DNA of 5,509 bases, from the NCBI GenBank assembly GCA_947475855.1, contig CANJPN010000448.1, positions 1 to 5,509 of the forward strand, in the 5' to 3' direction. Position numbers and translations under genes: made by a program. Source of the DNA: Bradyrhizobiaceae bacterium (GTDB lineage Bacteria; Pseudomonadota; Alphaproteobacteria; Rhizobiales; Hyphomicrobiaceae). The notes beneath the pieces were generated by a model that was not told the origin of the DNA, searched no databases, and worked only from the letters and a program-made list of their open reading frames with translations. Shown here piece by piece: positions 1 to 5,509 of the stretch (positions are counted from its first letter, which is position 1; each line of letters starts with the position of its first letter).

Positions 1-36
1 AAAGCCAAAGCCGATAACCCGACTGACGGCGACTAA
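1..36 (+). CDS. C-terminal tail of an upstream gene (partial, unidentified)
   Basis: Reading from base 1 gives 12 codons, KAKADNPTDGD then TAA at 34-36. The start lies outside the window. The hydrophilic tail carries no domain signal. This frame is preferred because a strong hairpin begins 14 nt after the stop, as expected for the end of a transcript; frame 2 is also open, to a TGA at 98-100, but runs through the hairpin. If the repeats at 99-148 are an insertion-sequence end, this could be the tail of the element's last gene (the IstB-type ATPase in IS21 elements). That is inference from position only. Confidence 0.45.
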   Translation, partial: KAKADNPTDGD

Positions 37-50
37 GAAAAAAGAGGCGC

Positions 51-92
51 GAACGTATGAAGGCCCCCGCGAGCGGGGGCCTTCATACGTTC
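51..92 (+). terminator. Perfect 20-bp stem hairpin, probable transcription terminator
   Basis: Bases 51-70 and 73-92 are exact reverse complements, leaving a formal 2-nt centre that would open to a small loop in RNA. The inner part of the stem is a run of G:C pairs. It sits just after the stop at 36 and before the glycosyltransferase gene. No T tract follows it on the plus strand. On the minus strand the hairpin is followed, after about 5 nt, by a T-rich run (complement of 37-45), so it may stop transcription better from the right, or act in both directions. An mRNA-stabilising or attenuating role is also possible. Confidence 0.6.
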
Positions 93-98
93 AACAGT

Positions 99-148
99 GA
101 TGCACTATTGCTCCGGCCCGCCGATGGAAAATTACTCCGGCGTTGACA
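99..148. mobile_element. Putative IS21-like insertion-sequence end (terminal repeats)
   Basis: Two 19-nt direct copies, GATGCACTATTGCTCCGGC (99-117) and GATGGAAAATTACTCCGGC (123-141), match at 15 of 19 positions with a 24-nt period, and the block ends GTTGACA at 142-148. IS21-family elements are known to end in ...CA-3' and to carry several short repeats inside each terminus, so this looks like a right end whose boundary falls at about 148. The other end and the transposase genes are not in the window, so neither the family nor whether the element is intact can be confirmed. A chance repeat in an intergenic region is the alternative. Confidence 0.42.
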
Positions 149-227
149 CCAAGTGAATCCACCGAGTCACTTCATGTGCGGGACGGTATCAGTTGCCGTT
201 CAGGCGAGGCCGGTGGGTGCTGACCTG

Positions 228-1538
228 ATGACCAGCAGCCATCGCACCAAAGTGCTTGTCGTCGTCGGCAATCTCGATGTGGGCGGCGTCGAGATGGACA
301 TCGTGCGCAACATGCCGAGGCTCGATCGGGAGAAGTTCGAGATCAGCGTCTATGCCTTCATGGGGACCGGCGAGCTGGCGGGCCGACTCGTGGCAAGCGG
401 GATCGACTTCATCACGCCCGCCACCCATTACGGCGCCAGATCTCTGCTGCGAAATGCGTCCCATGCGGCTCGCGCCGACGCGGGCGCGTGTGGTGCCTCG
501 CGATGGTCCACGTCGAAGCTCAAGGTCTGGATGATCGAGCGCATGATGCAGTTTGCGCCGACCCGCGGTCTCTTGCGTCTCATCGGCAGTGCGAGCTTCA
601 TGTTGCGCATCGTGCTTCCCCTAGCTCGGCACATTAGGCAACAGCGTATCGACATCGTGCATTGCTTCTTGCCGCACGCGTACGTCGTCGGTGGTTTGGC
701 CGCGATCCTCGCGCGCGGGCCACGCCTCGTGGTCAGTAGAGTGAGCAGCAATTTCTACATGAATGAGCGGCCCATCTACCGCTTCATGGAGACCCGCATT
801 CTCCACAAGTTTGCCGCTGCGATCATCTGCAATTCCCAGGCGATCAGGCGTGAGCTCATCGGCGAGAACGTGCCAGAGGATCGCATCGTCAAACTCTATA
901 ACGGGATCGACCTTGAAGCTTTCGCTCCCTCTTCGGCGCGCAGACGGCTTGCCCGCCAGCATCTCGCGATTGGCGACGACGAGCTGGTCGTGACGTGCGT
1001 CGCCAACCTCTTTCCCTATAAGAGGCACGACGATCTGATTGCAGCGCTGGCGTTGATCAGGGCGCAGTTGCCCCAACGCTGGCGCCTCGTTTGCGCAGGT
1101 CGCGATGTCGACGACCGCCGTGCTATGCTCATGCGCACGGCCAGCGAACTCGGCATCGGCTCGCATGTGACATTTCCCGGCAGCATCGAGAATGTGCCGG
1201 AATTGCTGTCGGCCAGCGATCTGCACGTGCATCCCTCCAGCGAAGAGGGATTGCCCAACAGCATTCTCGAGGCGATGGCGTCACGCTTACCGATCGTCGC
1301 GACGACAGTCGGCGGTATTCCCGAGCTCGTCGTCGACGGCGAGGGCGGCTGGCTCGTTCCGCCGTGCGACATCGGGGCCCTCGCACGGGCTCTCGCCGCG
1401 GTGGTATCGGACGAGGCTCGGCGTACCGCGATGGGAAGGTACAATCGCGACCGCGCGGCAGCGTTGTTTCCGATCGATAGTAGTGTGCGTGGCTACGAAG
1501 ACACCTATCGCCGCCTGATGTACGGCAATCATTGCTGA
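228..1538 (+). CDS. GT4-type glycosyltransferase (GT-B fold)
   Basis: A 436-residue predicted cytosolic glycosyltransferase that should transfer a sugar from a nucleotide-sugar donor to a growing glycan. The N-terminal Rossmann strand KVLVVVGNLDVGGVE (8-22) has the GGxE loop typical of GT4 enzymes. DIVHCFLPHAY follows in the acceptor-side domain, then the inter-domain region (AAIICNSQAI, then LYNGIDLEAF). The donor domain has the FPYKRHDDLI segment (262-271) and a clear EX7E motif, E340 and E348 in EEGLPNSILEAMA. Residues about 68-135 form a longer, Arg-rich, poorly conserved stretch than compact GT4 enzymes have. The frame stays open back to GTG 153, but ATG 228 is chosen because it places the first beta strand eight residues in; GGTGGG at 212-217 is a weak ribosome site. 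It is the first gene of the cluster. The specific sugar cannot be deduced. Confidence 0.9.
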   Translation: MTSSHRTKVLVVVGNLDVGGVEMDIVRNMPRLDREKFEISVYAFMGTGELAGRLVASGIDFITPATHYGARSLLRNASHAARADAGACGASRWSTSKLKVWMIERMMQFAPTRGLLRLIGSASFMLRIVLPLARHIRQQRIDIVHCFLPHAYVVGGLAAILARGPRLVVSRVSSNFYMNERPIYRFMETRILHKFAAAIICNSQAIRRELIGENVPEDRIVKLYNGIDLEAFAPSSARRRLARQHLAIGDDELVVTCVANLFPYKRHDDLIAALALIRAQLPQRWRLVCAGRDVDDRRAMLMRTASELGIGSHVTFPGSIENVPELLSASDLHVHPSSEEGLPNSILEAMASRLPIVATTVGGIPELVVDGEGGWLVPPCDIGALARALAAVVSDEARRTAMGRYNRDRAAALFPIDSSVRGYEDTYRRLMYGNHC

Positions 1539-1543
1539 GGGAG
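1537..1543 (+). promoter_or_regulatory. Ribosome binding site for the dioxygenase gene
   Basis: GAGGGAG lies 6 nt before ATG 1550 and overlaps the glycosyltransferase stop codon (1536-1538). It favours ATG 1550 over the in-frame TTG at 1532, and suggests translational coupling of the two genes. Confidence 0.65.
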
Positions 1544-1549
1544 CCCGGG

Positions 1550-2320
1550 ATGCCTGTCGGGAAAGGTACCACAAAGAGCAACGCTCTCACCGCCCGGGCG
1601 AACGATGGGCTGCTCGACCTCACAGTTCAACCCGTGCGGCGCAAGCCGTACGAACACGTCCTGTGTGAGAGCTTCATCGCGCTCTCGGCATACCAGGAAT
1701 TGAGCCGCAGCTACCCATCCTGCCCGCCCCGCATCGGCCCGACCGGCTTTTCCTGTTACTGGGGGGATCCCGACTACGACGCGCTCATCGCTGACAATGC
1801 AGCCTGGCGCTCGCTTTTCGATGCCTTCCATTCGCAGCGCTTCGTCGACTACATGATCACCCAATTTGGGGAAACGTGCCGGAAGAACCATTGTGTGGTG
1901 GACCTGTCGAAGGCGAAGTACGTGCCCTATCAAGAGTCCCGCAAGGACAAGGAGAGCCGCCATATCGCCGATGTCGTGCACGCGCCGCACGAGCTGTGGG
2001 TCAGGATGGACATCCACCAGGCGCACGTGGGCTACACCCGGGTCCGACATCTCGATCACCGGCGGCGCCTCATGACGCTGCTCGTCTACTTTTCCGATGC
2101 CACCGAGAACACCATGCAAGGCGGCGATCTGGTCCTGCACCGCAAGCAGAAGTCTTGGACCAGTTGGGGCGACGTTGTCGTGCGTCCCGCGCACAATCGT
2201 ATGGTGGCGTTCGCCTGTCATGCCAATTCATGGCATTCAGTGCCAGAGACCGTCAGCCAGGCCGCTCCCAGGAACTTCCTGCAAATCACGGTGTCAAGTT
2301 CTGTCGACGCTTGGCCGTGA
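1550..2320 (+). CDS. 2-oxoglutarate/Fe(II)-dependent dioxygenase, polysaccharide-locus type
   Basis: A 256-residue soluble protein with the full active-site signature of the 2OG-Fe(II) oxygenase superfamily (prolyl-4-hydroxylase-like double-stranded beta-helix). The iron ligands are H167 and D169 (HLD in VRHLDH) and distal H229 (SWHSVPE). R241 (APRNFLQI), 12 residues after the distal His, fits the 2-oxoglutarate carboxylate binder. GGDL (191-194) matches the family's GGxL turn. Such enzymes couple decarboxylation of 2-oxoglutarate to hydroxylation of a substrate. Residues 1-150 carry no motif I recognise and probably form the substrate-specific part. There is no signal peptide or membrane segment, so it should act in the cytoplasm before export. 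It follows the glycosyltransferase by 11 nt and precedes the permease by 57 nt. The substrate could be a sugar, lipid carrier, glycan substituent or protein; nothing visible decides this. Confidence 0.87.
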   Translation: MPVGKGTTKSNALTARANDGLLDLTVQPVRRKPYEHVLCESFIALSAYQELSRSYPSCPPRIGPTGFSCYWGDPDYDALIADNAAWRSLFDAFHSQRFVDYMITQFGETCRKNHCVVDLSKAKYVPYQESRKDKESRHIADVVHAPHELWVRMDIHQAHVGYTRVRHLDHRRRLMTLLVYFSDATENTMQGGDLVLHRKQKSWTSWGDVVVRPAHNRMVAFACHANSWHSVPETVSQAAPRNFLQITVSSSVDAWP

Positions 2321-2377
2321 ATGCGCGATGCAAGGTATAGTGCTCCGGATCCCGCGCTCTGGAGTCGAACGCACGCA

Positions 2378-3202
2378 ATGCAACCATTTCGATACCTGTC
2401 GACCGAGGCGGCAAATCCGATCACCGATTTCGATGCGACTCTGCGTCAATGGCGCCTGTGGCTCAAGCTCGCCTGGCGCGATATCCGCGGTCGGTATCGC
2501 CGGACCGTGTTGGGGCCATTGTGGACTGTCCTCGGCAATGCGCTGATGATAGTGGGGATGGGCATTGTCTACGGTACGCTGTGGGGCGTGGATATCGCGG
2601 CCTACCTGCCTTATTTCTGCGGCGGCTTTCTCGCATGGACGCTGGTGGCCACAACCGTGACGGAGAGCTGCCAAGCCTTTATCGTCAATAGCGAGCTGAT
2701 CAAGTCGACCAGGCTGCCCTACAGTGCGCACATCGCACGTATCCTCTTGCGCAACGGCATCGTCTTTCTGCACAACATCCCGCTGCACCTGGGCGTCTGT
2801 CTCTATTGTGGAGCCCAGATCACCCTGACCGGGGTGCTGCTGCTGCCGGTGGGGTTGGGGCTCGTGATGTTGAACCTCGCGTGGATCGGCCTCGTCCTGG
2901 CTATCGTCTGCGCGCGCTATCGCGATGTCGCACCGCTGATCGCGATCCTGCTCCAGCTCATGTTTTTCGTGACGCCAGTCATCTGGTCAGCTGACCGGCT
3001 GCAGGGCAGCAGGTTCATGAGCGCGCTACTGGTCGAGGCCAATCCGCTGCACAATATGATCGACGCCGTGCGAGCTCCCCTTCTCGGATCGGCTCCGACA
3101 TGGACGTCCATTGTCGTCCTCTCGTTCGCCGCCGCGGCCGGGGCGCTCGTCGCGTTCGAGCTGTTGCGGCGTAACCGGCCGCGTATCGCCTATTGGCTCT
3201 GA
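2378..3202 (+). CDS. wzm: ABC-2 polysaccharide export permease (Wzm type)
   Basis: A 274-residue inner-membrane subunit that, with the downstream ATPase, should move a lipid-linked glycan from cytoplasm to periplasm. The cytosolic N-terminus carries WRDIRGRYRRTVLGPLW (residues 33-49), the characteristic amphipathic entry segment of Wzm/KpsM-like permeases. About six hydrophobic segments follow, near residues 47-69, 76-98, 119-145, 151-178, 185-203 and 243-263. The conserved NPLHNMIDAVR (222-232) precedes the last helix, and the C-terminus is short and basic (LLRRNRPRIAYWL). Length is normal for the family. The frame is open from ATG 2321, directly after the dioxygenase stop, which would add 19 residues. 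ATG 2378 is preferred because GGAG precedes it (2361-2364, 13 nt away) and the extra residues look non-conserved and use atypical codons. The start is not certain. Confidence 0.88.
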   Translation: MQPFRYLSTEAANPITDFDATLRQWRLWLKLAWRDIRGRYRRTVLGPLWTVLGNALMIVGMGIVYGTLWGVDIAAYLPYFCGGFLAWTLVATTVTESCQAFIVNSELIKSTRLPYSAHIARILLRNGIVFLHNIPLHLGVCLYCGAQITLTGVLLLPVGLGLVMLNLAWIGLVLAIVCARYRDVAPLIAILLQLMFFVTPVIWSADRLQGSRFMSALLVEANPLHNMIDAVRAPLLGSAPTWTSIVVLSFAAAAGALVAFELLRRNRPRIAYWL

Positions 3203-3203
3203 T

Positions 3204-3207
3204 GGAG
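3204..3207 (+). promoter_or_regulatory. Ribosome binding site for the ATPase gene
   Basis: GGAG lies 8 nt before ATG 3216, just after the permease stop (3200-3202). It supports ATG 3216 rather than the long in-frame extension back to ATG 3111 inside the permease gene. GTG 3213 is a less likely alternative. Confidence 0.6.
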
Positions 3208-3215
3208 TGTCGGTG

Positions 3216-4031
3216 ATGGTGACAAAGGCGCCCGATCTGCATCTACCAGCATCGGGCCGCCCCTCCATCATAGCGGATGGGGTCGGGGTGCAGTTCCGGC
3301 AATGGCCGGTGGAAGCGAGTGTTCGCGAGCAGCTGGCACGCTATTTGATGGGCCGAACCGGGCCGAACGGATCAGGCTACGCGGCACTGCGTGACGTCTC
3401 TCTCAGGCTTGCTGCAGGCGACCGCGTCGCGCTGATCGGGCCGAACGGTGCGGGCAAGACGACGCTGCTCAGAGTCCTCGCCGGGGCCTACACGCCGACA
3501 AGCGGACGCGTCCTGATCGAGGGGCGCGTTGCAACGATGCTCAATATCGGCCTCTACATCGATGCGCACGAGACGGGGCTCGAGAACATCGAGACCGGCT
3601 GCCTGATGCTCGAGATGACGCCTAGCGAGATCGCTGCGGCGATGCCGAGGATCGTGGCGTTCGCCGATCTGGGCGATTTCATCCATCGGCCTGTCCGTAC
3701 GTATTCATCCGGAATGATGGTACGGCTTGCCTTCGCCATCGCTTCGGAAGGAAATGCTGATATTCTCCTGATCGACGAGGGGATCGGGCTCGGCGACAAG
3801 TCATTCAAGGCCAAGGTTCGTCGCAGGTTGCAGGAGCTAGGTGCTCAGTCTCGCCTGATGGTGGTCGCCTCCCACTCCGCCGACTTGCTGCGCTCGTTCT
3901 GCAACAAGGGGATCTTTCTTCGCCAAGGCGAGATCGCGTTCTCGGGCAGCCTCGAGGAGACCATCGCTGCCTATGACCAATGGGTGACGGAGGACCCCGA
4001 AAATCGCAAGCCGCTGAAGTCCGCCCCGTGA
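3216..4031 (+). CDS. wzt: ABC exporter ATPase, short Wzt type without carbohydrate-binding domain
   Basis: A 271-residue cytosolic ATPase that should power the permease encoded just upstream. All core motifs are visible: Walker A GPNGAGKTT (75-83), signature YSSGM (163-167) followed by MVRLAFA, Walker B ILLIDE (183-188) followed by GIGLGDKSF, and the switch histidine H220 in VVASHS. YSSGM and the GD-containing D-loop are hallmarks of the polysaccharide/teichoic-acid exporter ATPases (Wzt, KpsT, TagH). The protein ends about 50 residues after the H-loop, so the C-terminal carbohydrate-binding domain of E. coli O9a-type Wzt is absent; it resembles the short Wzt of Klebsiella O2a-type systems. 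Residues 1-20 are a variable leader. It is the last gene of the plus-strand run, 13 nt after the permease, and its stop is 4 nt from the convergent gene. Confidence 0.9.
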   Translation: MVTKAPDLHLPASGRPSIIADGVGVQFRQWPVEASVREQLARYLMGRTGPNGSGYAALRDVSLRLAAGDRVALIGPNGAGKTTLLRVLAGAYTPTSGRVLIEGRVATMLNIGLYIDAHETGLENIETGCLMLEMTPSEIAAAMPRIVAFADLGDFIHRPVRTYSSGMMVRLAFAIASEGNADILLIDEGIGLGDKSFKAKVRRRLQELGAQSRLMVVASHSADLLRSFCNKGIFLRQGEIAFSGSLEETIAAYDQWVTEDPENRKPLKSAP

Positions 4032-4035
4032 GTCC

Positions 4036-5259
4036 TCAACCTCGGTTCGTGTCGCAGATCGCCTCGCGCAGCATATGCTCCATGACTGCTTCGGCCGCCC
4101 ACAAATGCCCCTGGCTCGACCAGTGGCCATCGTGCTTGAAATGAGCTGCTACGGGGTCGCCGCCGCGACGGCTGATGTGTTCAAAGAGTGCGACGTAGGG
4201 AATGCCGTGACGGGCGAGAATTCCGATCAAGCGGTGCTCGAACACCTTCTTCAACCGATGAATGCCGAGGACCATCAGCCGGGTTCCGTCGGCTTGGGCC
4301 CGCGCCTGCATCTCCCCGAACGCGAAGTCGGTAAAGCGCAAGGCCTGTTCGAATGCCGCCGGTAGCGGCCCCTGCGTTGCAAACACGTCGTCCGGGTTGG
4401 GGTGCCGGGCGATCTCCCAATCCTTGAGCAGGCGCGCGTGTTCGGGATCGAGTTTGGTCATGGCCACTACGCGTTCGGCCATTTGCTCGGCCGGATTGAG
4501 TTCGCTGGTCATCGCGCGGGCCACGGCAGGGTGCTGCAGCTTCGCCTTTGAATAGAGCCAGCGATAGAACCGGCTCTGCTTGTGGAGCCACGCATGCAGC
4601 CGGCGCGGTGGGGAATTGGTTGCGAACGACAGCAGGTGTTTCTGGAAATCAGGGTCGACTGGCTGTAATCTGATGCCGTCGGCGGTCTCTGTCGCGAAAA
4701 CTCGAGGCGTGTGGTGCGGGTGCCAGCCCGTGCGCAAAGCCTCCAATAAGGCGGAATTGTTGCCGAAATCGTTGCCGACAGCGACAAGCACGATCAAGTC
4801 CGGCCGGCGTGGCCGCACCCAGGCCTCAAGGTAGCCGAGCTGGTTGAGCTGCCCGGTTCCCGAGAAGCCTACGGCCATCGTTTCCACCAACATGTCGGGC
4901 GCGCGCGACGCCAGCAGGTGCTGCAGTTGCACCTGAACTTTCTGTGGGATCTGAACCTGCGCGGCTTCGACAAAAGAATCACCGATGAACGCAATGCGGC
5001 AACTGCCGGGCCTGCGCTCTATAGGTGGCAAGGCTCGATCGAGGAAACCAGCCTCGTTGGTGCGTTCCGAGACCCGAAAATCAAGGCCATTAGTCCAGGT
5101 GACCGCCGAGTTCGGTCTGAACGTGGTCCCCACGCTTGGGTGGTGACGCATCGGCCATTCGATTCGATCATCGATAAGAACGTAGCGGGCCCCGATCTCA
5201 AGAGCCAGAGCGACAAGGCCGATCGTGCAGATCGCTTGCACGGCAATGAAGCCAACCAT
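4036..5259 (-). CDS. Membrane-anchored SGNH/GDSL-fold hydrolase or acyltransferase-like protein
   Basis: A 407-residue protein with one N-terminal membrane segment (about residues 3-22) and a probable periplasmic SGNH domain. Block I is FIGDSFVEA with nucleophile S95. Glycines in GFSGTGQ (131-134) and N163 in VGNDFGNN fit the oxyanion-hole blocks. D377 and H379 in HDGHWSSQGH near the C-terminus supply the acid/base pair; the DGHW form recalls AlgX/AlgJ-like glycan O-acetyltransferases. A helical insert (about 200-320) separates blocks III and V. The likely role is adding or removing ester groups on exported glycan. The open frame extends to ATG 5439. ATG 5259 is chosen because GGAGGG (5274-5269) precedes it by 9 nt and codons 5260-5307 look non-coding. 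ATG 5307 would add an Arg-rich leader that suits the positive-inside rule but has no ribosome site. The gene converges on the export operon. Confidence 0.82.
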   Translation of the reverse strand: MVGFIAVQAICTIGLVALALEIGARYVLIDDRIEWPMRHHPSVGTTFRPNSAVTWTNGLDFRVSERTNEAGFLDRALPPIERRPGSCRIAFIGDSFVEAAQVQIPQKVQVQLQHLLASRAPDMLVETMAVGFSGTGQLNQLGYLEAWVRPRRPDLIVLVAVGNDFGNNSALLEALRTGWHPHHTPRVFATETADGIRLQPVDPDFQKHLLSFATNSPPRRLHAWLHKQSRFYRWLYSKAKLQHPAVARAMTSELNPAEQMAERVVAMTKLDPEHARLLKDWEIARHPNPDDVFATQGPLPAAFEQALRFTDFAFGEMQARAQADGTRLMVLGIHRLKKVFEHRLIGILARHGIPYVALFEHISRRGGDPVAAHFKHDGHWSSQGHLWAAEAVMEHMLREAICDTNRG

Positions 5260-5509
5260 CGTCGCCAGCCCTCCGAGCCTGCCTCTATTGCGGCGATCTC
5301 GGATCATCTGGCGGAGTTGGCAAGAGTTAGCATCGGAACAGCAATCTTTTCGTTCTCTAAGGAGCCTCTTGCAAAACGCCGCAAGGCGGATCGGTTGCGG
5401 GTGGTCGGCGACCGTCGGCGGGGCGCCTTGTCGTTGCATGTGATTACATGACGCCCCTCACGCCGCAATTCACACACACCTCGACCGTCGGCGCCCTTCA
5501 TTCCCGGAT
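5260..5509. other. Leader/intergenic region upstream of the SGNH gene
   Basis: Nothing here is a convincing gene. Read on the minus strand it should hold the promoter and leader of the SGNH gene, but I see no clear -35/-10 pair. It contains a 12-nt direct repeat, CGACCGTCGGCG, at 5409-5420 and 5482-5493, and a small interrupted palindrome CATGT-GATT-ACATG at 5437-5450. Both could be chance in GC-rich DNA. Confidence 0.35.
5269..5274 (-). promoter_or_regulatory. Ribosome binding site selecting start 5259 of the SGNH gene
   Basis: On the minus strand GGAGGG is followed by 9 nt and then ATG (5259-5257). It is the only strong ribosome site near any candidate start of this gene; neither ATG 5307 nor ATG 5439 has one. 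Confidence 0.55.

Noticed and set aside
153..227. N-terminal extension of the glycosyltransferase from GTG 153 or ATG 174
   Set aside because: There is no good ribosome site and the extra residues precede the usual GT4 N-terminal strand without conserved features.
621..1232. 203-codon open frame on the minus strand
   Set aside because: It lies wholly inside the glycosyltransferase gene, which has clear motifs. The antisense translation shows no recognisable domain, and long antisense frames are common in GC-rich DNA.
1529..2221. 230-codon open frame on the minus strand
   Set aside because: It is antisense to the dioxygenase gene, whose metal-binding residues and ribosome site make it the real gene. 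No motif is seen in the antisense product.
2311..2340. Possible internal promoter (TTGGCC and TATAGT)
   Set aside because: The -35 match is weak and the spacing is 19 nt. The surrounding genes are packed as one operon, so the TATAGT alone is not enough.
3111..3215. Start of the ATPase at ATG 3111
   Set aside because: This would overlap the permease gene by about 90 nt and add Ser/Arg-rich sequence with no family resemblance. ATG 3216 has a ribosome site at proper spacing.
4918..5451. 177-codon plus-strand frame
   Set aside because: It is antisense to the SGNH gene, which carries the GDS block and the anchor in this interval. The plus-strand product has no recognisable domain.
5304..5501. 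65-codon minus-strand frame near the right edge
   Set aside because: It is Arg-rich and low in hydrophobic residues, has no motif and overlaps the probable leader of the SGNH gene, so it looks like a chance frame.

Overview
The window is GC-rich bacterial DNA, and the gene types point to a Gram-negative proteobacterium. An alphaproteobacterium (Rhizobiales-like) would fit the style of the permease and ATPase, but that is an impression and not proof. The main content is part of a surface-polysaccharide locus.

Left edge (1-150): the last 12 codons of a plus-strand gene, a perfect 20-bp stem hairpin, and a pair of 19-nt imperfect direct repeats ending in GTTGACA. The repeats and the terminal ...CA resemble the multi-repeat end of an IS21-type insertion sequence. 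If that is right, the polysaccharide genes begin immediately beside a mobile-element boundary.

Centre (228-4031): four closely packed plus-strand genes that look like one operon. They encode a GT4-type glycosyltransferase, a 2-oxoglutarate/Fe(II) dioxygenase, an ABC-2 polysaccharide export permease (Wzm type) and its ATPase (Wzt type, short form without a C-terminal carbohydrate-binding domain). Gaps are 11, 57 and 13 nt. The likely logic is that the glycosyltransferase adds a sugar to a lipid-linked glycan in the cytoplasm and the permease/ATPase pair flips the glycan across the inner membrane. The dioxygenase hydroxylates or otherwise oxidises a sugar, lipid, substituent or protein in the same pathway; its substrate cannot be read from the sequence.

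Right (4036-5259, minus strand): a convergent gene for a membrane-anchored SGNH-fold protein. It is probably a periplasmic esterase or O-acyltransferase-like enzyme acting on glycan ester groups. Its stop codon lies only 4 nt from that of the ATPase gene. The remaining 250 nt to the right edge hold no gene I can support.

The most notable point is the dioxygenase embedded between a glycosyltransferase and a CBD-less ABC exporter. No tRNA, rRNA or CRISPR array was seen.
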